Origin: Wuchereria bancrofti
Taxonomy: Eukaryota; Nematoda; Chromadorea; Rhabditida; Onchocercidae
Direction of reading: 5' to 3'
DNA: 64,000 bases
NCBI GenBank assembly: GCA_005281725.1
Contig: SSBO01000002.1
Location: 916,845 to 980,844 of the forward strand
Shown one piece after another: positions 30,190 to 41,109 of the stretch (its first letter is position 1; each line of letters starts with the position of its first letter). The notes beneath the pieces were generated by a model. It was not told the DNA's origin, searched no databases, and saw only the letters and a list, made by a program, of their open reading frames with translations. The translations under genes and the position numbers were made by a program.

Positions 30190-32887
30190 TGTTAATCTTG
30201 TCAAATTCTAATATAGTAAAGAGCCGACAAACAACAAAAAAGGTCAACTAAATAAGAAACTGATAAGTGTAAACAATCCAATTGGAGACAAATTCCAAAA
30301 ACATTATTTAAAATTATTCTTTGTTAACAAACAATGCAAATACGCTCAGCTACAGGTGACTATTAGATAAATGACACTGGAATGACATGTCCATAAAATG
30401 TTCGAACAAGTCAGTCTTTAATTCTATGGATTTAATATAATTTTATTTGTAAATATTATAATTCGATTTTTCTGACATCAAATGCTTGTTGTTTCATACT
30501 TTTTTACGAAGTTTTTGAATGCTCTGTACGTCTTTATTAGTCTGCTGTCAATCGCTTTGTCATTTGAAGGAATCCGAAGGAATGATACCTCCTAGATGGG
30601 TAATTACTGGACTGATTTAAACTAAGATGAATCTATGATAATATAAGGAGAATTAATAATCGATCGGTGGTTTCGGCTGGTACAGAATTTCTATCTTCTT
30701 TAAACTAACGTTCAGTCAAAAAAGCGCCTGCAACAGATCATCTTGGGGAACTTAGGAGGATATCCTAGTAGATGCACGATTTGTCATAAGGCAATAAGCC
30801 TTTTCTGCTAACAATGTCAAATGCTTTGGTGAGTCAACAAGGATCACGTAGGTCACTCTCAAATAGAAGTGCTTCTGCATTAGTGTGCACTACTAGTCTA
30901 CTTAGAAATATTCTTGCAAAGAATTTGCCAACTGCAGAGAGTATTACTTCCATTGAAATTATCGAACTATTATTTCCAATAGTTAGTGTCGGCAAATAGA
31001 CCGAAAGTATTAATACAGTAACTAAAGAAAGGGATTGTATATAGTATATAAAGGATCTTATTGTTAATAAAGAAGCAAGAAGGGAGGGCGCTAACAAAGG
31101 AGTCAACCTAACAAGCAACACAAAAATGGGAAGGGAGAAACCACATAATAAAAGAGCAAATTAACGATGTGGATTTGATCTCAACAAAGAGGCGCTCTCA
31201 GCGGTATAAGCAGAACAATTTCTTATTATGGATATTACATCGGGTCGACGGGTTGGGGGACGTGGTGTTAGGACACGCTTAGGTCGCGCTAGAGGAAAAC
31301 GGTTATGAGGACGAGTAATAGGGATTCGCTCTTAGGACACCAATAGGACGACGCATTCATAGGACATTTTAACTGATAGACGGATAATCTTTCGTTACTA
31401 AAGGCGACAAACGAGAAAAGGTTTAATTACCCAAGTTTGAGATTAAACGACGTGAATTCGACGAAGAGAAATTCAATCAGGAAAAATACAACTGCAAGAA
31501 CAATATTCTTGCAATAAATGACGACGTACAAGCAGCGATCAAACCAACGACAGTTACGACACTCAACGACAATCCAAGGATTAAGAAGAAAGTAGGAAAC
31601 AATTAAATAAACAGATAATCGTCCCTTAAAAAAAAGGGGGAAATTATATTTTTTTCCAACAGTTATAGTAAAGTAATATTTATGATTTCGGTTTATCTGA
31701 ACAAAGACTGTGTAACCGGCACCATTTGTTTTCAAACTACCTTATTCACGTAGACGAATTTTACTAAGCGTAGCAACATCGTTGTCAAGCCGTGATAATT
31801 TGTGGGCAACTAGAGCAGAATAATGCCCGTGACATCCATTACCTGCAGTGCTAAACATGGTTCATTGCAAAGGTCAATTTGAACACATCTTTAGAGGCAC
31901 GTGCATTGCTCATTGACCACGATTAGCCAACTGGGGCCATTTTTGTCGCGAATTTCGAATATTGCGAATCTCAAACTAAACTAAAATAATAATACAATTT
32001 CATGCAAAATTGATTGTCTAAATTATGCTTAGTGTTGTGATAAATAAAATTATAAATTATTCAACCAATTTCTCATTCCTCATTGTGTCGCGAAACTCGA
32101 AATAATCTCACGAACCTCCAAACTTATCAAATAAAATTGTATTAATCCATAATACTAAAATTTGTTTTAATCGAACATTAGAAATGTAAAACTGTTTCAA
32201 ATTATCATCTAAGCAACCATTATTTCAATACTCACCTTCCCATTGTACTTGAGCTTATCTGCTTGTCTAGGCATTCTGAACTGATAACAAAGAGTATGTG
32301 CATTGTTTAACATGTTAAAAACTACTCCTTTGTCCCAAATCAAATTTGCTTGCAATGTCGAAATATTGTAAAGGTCTTCTAAACTGATAGTCTCATCCTT
32401 TGGGAAGCTACAATATTAAAACCCATTTCTTACTATATAAAGAGTAAAGAACTTCTGATAGCTCTTTAATTACTGTAATCATGTGCTTGTTACAAGTCAG
32501 TGCCCACTATATAAGGATTTAAACCTTTTGTCTCCATCAGTTTCTCAGTTTTCCTTTGTCAGTAAGCTACAGTTCGGCTGCTCTTCCTTACTCACAGTTC
32601 ATTTAATTCCATTAAATTCCTCATCAATCCTTCCATTTTCTTCATCTCATCCGTAAATACACTATCAGTATTGTTGCTATAGATTAATACCTATATATTC
32701 TGGTTGTTAGCAAATAAAATCGTTACAACAGATCTATCATTCAACACATTCATCTACACCAACTACAATAACAAGGCCTTTAAGCATGCGAAAGTTCAGT
32801 TTGACTCTAAGCCACAAGTTATATTCAGACTGAACCCCAAAATTCACAATACACGGAGCCATTTCCTCATGCATTTTTTGTTTATCT
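30190..32887 (-). mobile_element. Right arm of the 2.7-kb inverted repeat
   Basis: Reverse complement of 26848-29545. It ends at the bases gtttatct, after which the sequence switches to a second copy of the inner part of the left arm. All pieces described for the left arm recur here on the opposite strand: exon chain 32676-32080, endonuclease fragment about 31843-31645, antisense frame 31427-31606 and reverse transcriptase fragment about 31121-30715. Confidence 0.9.
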
Positions 32888-33880
32888 AAAGACGTACAGA
32901 GCATTCAAAAACTTCGTAAAAAAGTATGAAACAACAAGCATTTGATGTCAGAAAAATCGAATTATAATATTTACAAATAAAATTGTATTAAATCCATAGA
33001 ATTAAAGACTGACTTGTTTGAACATTTTATAGACATGTCATTCCAGTGTCATTTATCTAATAGTCACTTTCTGTAGCTGAGCGTATTTGCATTGTTTGTT
33101 AACAAAGAATAATTTTAAATAATGTTTTTGGAATTTGTCTCCAATTGGATTGTTTACACTTATCAGTTTCTTATTTAGTTGACCTTTTTTGTTGTTTGTC
33201 GGCTCTTTACTATATTAGAATTTGACAAGATTAACAGTTCGTTTAGCTGATCACCTTTGCGGCTTATCATCCACATCTGATTGTTGACAAGCTTAACAAC
33301 ACTTTGTTTACCGACCTCCTCTGTGGTATTGTAAATCATGCATGTCGTTATGAGTTGATGTTTACTATATAAGAAGTTATAAACTTTAATTACTCGGTTA
33401 ATTTTTCTGGATAACAATCTGACATTCATTGCTCTCCTTTCTAATATTATTCAATATCTACGATCAACGATAATCATAAAATATTGATCAAACATTGCTT
33501 TCTCTCCAAAACATTCTATTCGAATCAGACCCTATTTCACGATACTTGAAGAAAAATATCAAAATTAGTGTTTACTGTTCACTTTTTTGTACGGATCAAA
33601 ATTATCGAAAACCACTATCATCACCTGCGGCTCCTTGAACGGTCCCATCAGCGCTCTCTGCGCACCATCCTAAATGCCCACTATACTTGTCACGTGACCA
33701 ATATTACCATCCTCGAACAAGCAAGGATCACCAGTAGAGAGGTCATATTGCTTAAGACACAGTTACGCTGCTTAGGGCTTAGATCACGTCTCCAAGATGA
33801 AAGATAATCGCTGCCCTAACTAAGGCTGCGATCTGTGTTGAATTCGCTACTGGCTACTGCAACAATCTCAGCCTTAAACA
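32888..33880 (+). repeat. Second partial copy of the element: inner left arm plus inverted spacer
   Basis: Bases 32888 to about 33236 match 29200-29545 in direct orientation with a few substitutions and a 3-bp insertion. They then run into the reverse complement of the spacer (about 33237-33880 versus 30189-29546). This copy is more diverged from the palindrome than the two arms are from each other. Confidence 0.85.
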
Positions 33881-34150
33881 CATTCATCACCATCAGTGAC
33901 CCACTGTGACCTCAAAGCGGAAGACATGGACACGTATCATACATAGGCCAGCCAGCGTCTTTGAGAATGTATGTGGAATCTGTCTCGCGAAGAAAAGACA
34001 AAGTATTAAAAACCATTCTGCTCTGTTAACACCGCCAGGTGTGACCTTTCGTTATAGTTTTTCTGCGACAGCACTTACTTATTCCGCCGTATTGGTCTTT
34101 TTTTAGCGACCAACGCAGCAAGCATGCGCGAATTCCTCCTACAGAAATGT
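33568..34150 (+). pseudogene. C-terminal end of the non-LTR retrotransposon
   Basis: The plus frame repeats the spacer's RT C-terminal region (ERSHQRSLRTILNAHY, QARITSREVILLKTQL). Another frame from 33906 reads KRKTWTRIIHRPASVFENV and AKKRQSIKNHSALL, matching the RxxWRxxIHxGAxxFE ... KR end of RTE-like proteins. A further frame gives FRRIGLFLATN, resembling the closing C2H2-like RIGLxSH motif. Stops and frameshifts show it is dead. Confidence 0.7.
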
Positions 34151-34259
34151 TCGTTCGCTAAGCCAAGCCATAATATGTAAATTATGATAGAAATGGAATG
34201 CAAGTGGAAAATCAGGAAGAAAAAATTGATCACAATGGCTATTATCATTTCAGTAGGAT

Positions 34260-36828
34260 TTAATTCTGTCTTGTTTTCTGTTCACTTGGTATTTTTACAG
34301 AGTATATTTTTACCGTTTGAATTGATTTCACTTCCGAAGTCCATTTTTTTCTACTAAACAATGAAAAAGTTGCATGGCGATATGGCTCAAGTGCAAGAAT
34401 CGTAATGGTGATAATAGCGATCGATCGCACCTAAAATTAGGTAACACTAAAACATTGCACTGAAAACGAGGAATTCTTACTATAAAATGATAAAGGATAA
34501 TGATAATAATCCAAATTAATTACCTCATAAAAGTAGTATATAATTAAATTGAGTGTTTTTTTGAAATAACTAACAACAAAATCGTTTTCGCAACCAGCAG
34601 ATATACAAACAACATATGCACATGCATGAACTAAAATATGCATGTATTAGTCTCAAACTTAAGTTAAAAAAAAATCTGATAGAGTAAAAGATGCTAAGCT
34701 ATAATTTTATGAAGTTGCGATTTCCGCATTAAGATGCGATACTGATTTTGAGGAAAACTGGAAGAACTTCTGACAAATCTTCTATTTCAAAATTATTCAT
34801 TCATCTTATTTAAAGATGATTCTTTTTTTGCCTCCAATAATTTTTTTCAAACTTTAAATTGCAAAGTCAAATTATAATTTTGGTGAAAATGCATCAATGT
34901 TGTGATAAGTTTTTATTGTTAATAATTGGATGAAAATGGCATTAGAACAAATGATGAAAACTTACCAAACATAGGCAAAGTAATGAATTCAATCGAATAA
35001 CTATATAAAATGAATGAATATAAACGCTTCTGATGCGTTTTTGCAACTCGAATACAATTAAAGCCCAATGGCCTATATCTGCTTATTTTAATTGATCCCT
35101 GCAATAATGAAGTGAGTATTGTTGCAGAGATCATTGATCATTTCATTTAAAGTTAGCTTTGAATCACAACTCTAATGTGTTCCGAGAAGTGTGGTAGTTG
35201 AAATGAAATTACTTGAATTTACCAGGAAAATTACATTCTCAATGCTTCTACACTGACTAATCGTAATTGGTGCCGGAGCGACTCATTCTATGAAATTCAA
35301 AATTTATAAGATTTTACTGTTAGAGCAGCAACGAATAATGAAATAAACAATGTGATATGTGTCAGAAAATAAGGTAGGCGATATATGGATTCTGTAAACA
35401 GATAAGTTACAGAAGTACTCCAAACAAGGACTGAAATATGTAGTACAGCGTAGTACAGTTTTTGACTCCTGAAAATAGAGAAAGAAGAATAAATGGTCAA
35501 TAATTTCCGTCTAAATCCAGAAGATACATTTTTTGCGCAAAAAGGAACAGAAAATAAATAACTTCAATATCACACTTCAAATCAAAGCTTTACTTCAACA
35601 CATACATTTTGAGATTGTAAAATTTCCCATTAACAGAAATAAAAAAATAATTTTCCAACAAAAAAAGTAAAACAAAAGTTTTCCATCAAAAGAAGTAAAA
35701 AAATAAGTTTCCAAAGAAGTAAAACTAAAAGAATTGAAGAATAATGAAAAAAAACTTACCTATTGGAAAATTTCTTTGAATAAAAAAAAGGTTTCACGTA
35801 AGGTAAGTAGCAAATTATGACTGCATAGAGTGTTAAGGCATGAAACCAAATGCTTCCCAATCTAACATAAAATCGCGCCCACTGTCGGATGTCAAATCTA
35901 AAAATGCAACGATTGCTTTATCAGTTGATCAAATTATCAGACTATGGTATTCCAATGTTGATCATTTTGACACAAAACAGACCCGAGTTTTTCGATTGTA
36001 AAAATTATGAAATTTGACTTCCTATTTTTTCTTACGTAAGTGTCATTTTATATCACTGCCCATTTTATATCAGTAATCGAAATTTGAAGTGAAAAGCTGA
36101 AAAAACACTTATGACAACCTGAATGAATTGAGAGCGAAACTTACAATTTGTTTTCTGTAATAGAAATAAAAAGTTTTGCAATATTAATTGCATCAATTAC
36201 GAGAGCAGCAATGGCCGATGTTGCGCAAACAATCATTAAATTTAGTGTGAAATATTTGAAAAATCCATCTTTCACTTTCGTAAATATTAAATACAGTATG
36301 AAAGGAATAATGATGAAATTACCAACTGTTGCAAAATACGCTGCCACGAGGCGTTTGTTGTATAAAGCTGCTAAACAAACGTGCCGTGATTTTGCTTACG
36401 GAAATCTTTCTGTTTATTAATAATTTCTTCTCTCTTATATTAATTTATCATATTAAAATGTGTGTTTTAGCCAACATTGAATTTATTTAATAAAAATAGA
36501 ATATATAGAAGTTGGGAATACAATAATTTCCATGCCACTACTTTTTCACAACTGATTTAAAAAATCAATCACTACCACAGAAAATCTATCATATTCGTCT
36601 CTAAAATTCTTCTATTCACTGATTAGAACAATGAACAATATTTTCATGAAAAGAACTAACGAAAATATCTCTAATTCTTTGTTACATATGGATTGTAACG
36701 AAAAGTATATAATAAAGTTGTAATAAAATTGTAAACTTACAGCATGAGAGACCCTGGCCTATACAATAAGGTAAGCTCACATTTCTTTCAATATAATTAC
36801 TTCCATTATAATAAACGATGTCGTTCAT
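34260..36828 (-). CDS. Seven-transmembrane receptor, copy C (intact)
   Basis: Seven exons join in phase on the minus strand: 36828-36741, 36370-36145, 35897-35760, 35468-35318, 35098-34966, 34630-34524, 34430-34260, giving 337 residues. Structure is as in copy A: N-terminus MNDIVYYNGSNYIE, TM1 in exon 2 (VAAYFATVGNFIIIPFILYL), TM3 in exon 3, TM4-5 in exon 4, basic loop (RVAKTHQKRL) and TM6 in exon 5, and EPYRHATF in exon 7. All donors are usable, including GTAAGT at the intron 3 donor damaged in copy A. A TTTCCAG acceptor ends four bases before the ATG (36833-36835). The C-terminal tail differs from copy A. Odorant or chemosensory reception is the usual role of such nematode-specific receptors, but no ligand or family can be read from the sequence. 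Confidence 0.85.
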
Positions 36829-39800
36829 TTAGCTGGAAACGATATTTTATTTAGAAGAGTAAAAGCAATGACGTCGAAGTCCACGTAAGTTTCCGTTTAA
36901 TGCAAAATGTATGATGTAAAAAGCACGGATGAAATCTATCCATCAAGCTAATGAAGTTGTGTCGTGCAATGTATTTGACAAAAGCTTACAAAAAAATTGA
37001 GAATAAATTTTTTACAATTTTATGTAGATATGTAACAAATATATTAATTTAGAAAGTTATATCTTTACTCAAACTTTATGACGCAATAAGTAATTCATTC
37101 AAAATCATACATAAAACGAAAGAAAGCACTTGTTCTTCATCACCTGTTAATGTTTTATTTTGATGGAAAAAATAGAATAAAATAATAAGTGCTTGCAGTT
37201 TTTATTACTAATAAAATTCGTATTGCCATACCTTTTTCACTAATTTTAAAATCTCAATCGAAATCAGACACCTTAAATGTTCTTAAAATTGAAACACTTA
37301 TTTTATTGAAATTACAACTGAACTATTCATTAATTTTCATCTCAACTACTCAACAATTTCAAATTGTGATTTTATCGACTACAATCATCGCTTATCATTA
37401 TCTCTGTTTTTTTTTAATTTTATATTTTAATCGTCCCATGCTTGTATAATTGTAGTAGGCATTGTGAAAATTTGCATTGATCATGTTGAACACACTTAAT
37501 GATCTTTGTCGTTTCGATCATTTAATAATTTCAAATGGTTTTGAGTATAACTCCAGCAAAATTTAGTACTGAAATAGTCATCCAATGAAGTCAGGCAAAA
37601 AAGTTTTCTTTAAATCATCAAAAATGAAACAATAGCAAAACTTGAACTTTTTAATTATATCTCGACAAAAATTTATTAATATTTTGGCAATGCAGCACTA
37701 GAGATGGGTGAAATTATATTATAATAAAAATATCATGACAACATTATTTGATATCATAATTATAATAAACGTGCAACTATTTCAACTTCAGTTACATACA
37801 ACGTTTTCAATTATTCGCTTTTCAACCTAATTTGCATTCAGTTTAAATTTAAAATATTTCTTTAATAAAATTTAATCAAAATCTACCAAAGTATTGCTTT
37901 GCCTCAGAAAAATACTTCCTACAATAACATTGGCTAATCGTTGAAAATGATTGTGAAAATGAACTTCATTCATTTTTATTAGAACAAAAAATTGTTTTCC
38001 AATAGTAACATACATCTTTTTTATTTGCTATCGTTTTGAATATATTCTTAACTCCTGCATATTTCATAAATCAAAGTCTTAAAAATTGAGATTGATGTCA
38101 CATTTACATTTTTTATTAATGAAAATTTATTCGATGTGTAGACACTCGTTTAAGCACTTTTGACAATTAAAAAAGAAAAGGGAAAAAGATTCAATTCAAA
38201 TGATTTTTGATTCAGAAGAGAAAAGACTTTTAATGCAAATGACTTTTATTCAAATGAAATATGAATTATTTAACTTCAATGGAAGAAAAAATCTGATATC
38301 CGAAGAAAATTTTTAATTGAAAATCTAAAGCGAAAAAAATGATTTATGGTTACTAATCTAGCATTTGTACTAAAAATACACGGTAATGCAATTTGAGAAA
38401 GAAATTACTGTATTGCAAAAATGTTATATTGCAATTTGGAAGAGTATACATAAAAAAATTAAAGGTACAAAAAAATTATAAAAACATCAAAGAAAAGAAG
38501 CCCGTTATGAGAACAGCATGTTATCAAGAAATAAAAGCAGTTGTAAAAACAAATTAAAATTGCAGCAAAAGTTATAGGATTAAAAGTGACACGGATTTGT
38601 TAAAATTAGTAATTAATATTAAAATAGCAATAACATTAATGATAAGTAAATCGTATTCACATAAAAATACACATAGACGCACATGCATTCACATATAGTT
38701 ATTAAATGCTCTACTTGAAACAAAATATTTAGTGGATTTTAATATTTTGAAACTCCTTTTGTTGATTTGGCCATGGTTATTTCGGTACGATAGAGCTCGG
38801 TACACCTCCGATAAGTAATTAAAAATTATGCGATGTCAAAATGTCAAACAAATTCAACACAGTTTTATAATATTAATGGATTTTTTTGTTACTTTTTTAA
38901 CATTTCAAAACTTTTGTTTTCCTAGTTCCATTACTTAAATAACAAAAAGTGATGGTAACTGAAGGATTTAAATAATCTTCAATCCATAAATCAATAAGTA
39001 AAATTAATTTTCACATCAAAATCAAGTTGAAAATAATAATAGTACTATTTCTGTTCTAATTTTACCAGTTTCTCATTGCAAAAAAACTTTTTTACAAATT
39101 TTTTTTGTCATAATTATCAAAACTACATTGTAAACATGCGGAAGATCATGTCTGATGAAAATTTTTATTAATCATTTGATAGAAATAGAAAGATGCTGAA
39201 AAACAATTCCGTTGATAAAAGTTTTCGAAAGTGTAATTAAATAATTCAATTTTCAAAGTCAATAAACAACTCGGACAAATAAAATTATGTAATTAATCAA
39301 GTGGTATGTCAATATGTTTTGTCATATCAGTCTGTATCGCACATCCGTGATAACAGCATTACCTACCGATCACCTACTATTAAAATTTTTTCGATGGAAT
39401 ATTATAATTCACCTGATGTGTTATCAATTAATTAGGCTTACTTAAAATTGGTCATTCATCTTAATAACAGCTTTTTAAGAAATATATTTTACATTATCCC
39501 TTAGTAACACTTAATAGTAAAACAGAGGCTATTGGTTGGCAGAAGAAAAAAGAACGAGAGAAAGGAGCATTAAAATATATTTGAAAAGAAAGTAAAATTG
39601 AAAGATTTATGAAAAATTGAAAGGATTAAATCTAATATAACAGAAAAGTGAGAAAAACAAAATGATTACCATAATATTTTATTTGTTATAATCGGGCAAT
39701 AACTTAACCATATTACTAATAATTAATGAATACAGTTAGCTTCATTATTAGGACAAACAAATTACTTTTCTTTTCTTTTTGAGAGTTTTAATTAAACGAT

Positions 39801-41109
39801 AAAATCATTTTACAATCTAAAACACAATTATTCGAGTCTTTTAGCTGATTTTAGCAGTTGATAAATTTCAGGCCAATCTTTCAACACTATTCATCTATCT
39901 CGCAACTGCACATTGTATACTTAAATGATGAATTTGAAAACATTACATCATTTCAAAGGGTAAAACTAACCAACACCTTGTGATCTTTATATAATAGAAC
40001 GATCGTTTGTAACTGATAAAATTATATCTTTACTTATAGCATACCGTCGGTACGTATTTTATTTGAGTACAAAAAATCGATAATGACATACTTCATCACT
40101 AAGTTGTTTCTCGATAATTTCCAGAAATTGGTTGAATACTTGAAATCTCGGAGAAAACTGTAAAGTCAAAATAAGATCTGCTGCATGCAGAAATTTGTGT
40201 TGATCAAATTGATGGCAACATTGTCTGTAGAAAGTGACTGTCAAATATATGGAAAGCAGTTAATTTCAACCAATTTGATTTCAAACAGATTCAAAATCAA
40301 GCGATCTTAGACACCGAAAGAATCTGAAAGATACATAATCATGGAAATACCAATAGAAATTGCCAATTTAATGCAATGTGAGCGAATGTGATCGAGCATA
40401 AACACTTCAGTGAGTGTTGAGATGGACGCAGAAATTTTGCTACTTATATTCTGTTATAAAATAAGAAAAACAAAAAGAAAAAGGAAATTCTATCAATTTG
40501 AACTTTGCAAAAATTTTTGCAGGAAAATATGCAAAATTTTCACTAAATAAGTAATATCTTTCCCGGTAAAAAAAATGGTTGAAAATGAAAATTTTACTGC
40601 AAATCGATTAGTTTTATGTTATTGATTAATATTTAATTAAAGAATTTCGAAAAAAGGAACGAAATCACTAATTTTGCTTACGATTGATATAAATCGATTA
40701 GTTGGTGGGGAACATTTGCACATGAAAAATGATAAGAATTGATTTAAAAATAGCAAAAATACTAAAGTGACATAAATGGAGACTGACTAGATCAGTTTCT
40801 TCATATTATTTAAATATCAATAAAACGGAAACCGACACGATAACAGCAATTTCTAACAGCTGTAAGAACATATTTAATGGTATTAATGCACAACTTCAAA
40901 AAATTAAAACGGGAACACCAAATTTTGAAAAGTTCCACAACTTGTTTGAAAATGGTGAGATCTCTGAAAAGTTCATGGTAAACTAACAATGTCGGAATCC
41001 AATTGGAAATGCGCACCGACTTCTTGCATTCTGCACATTTTCATTTCTTCCTCTTTTTTCCTCTTTTCCTGAATGTACGGCTAAAATGCACTAATTGAAT
41101 TTGAAATAC
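36829..41109. other. AT-rich spacer with possible exon-like islands near 39.1 and 40.1 kb
   Basis: No gene is supported. On the minus strand, 40147-40082 reads FSPRFQVFNQFLEIIEKQLS between a TTTACAG acceptor and a GTATGT donor, but no partner exons join it. At 39130-39165 the minus strand resembles the 42-base exon at 52746-52787. Both are only hints. Confidence 0.4.
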
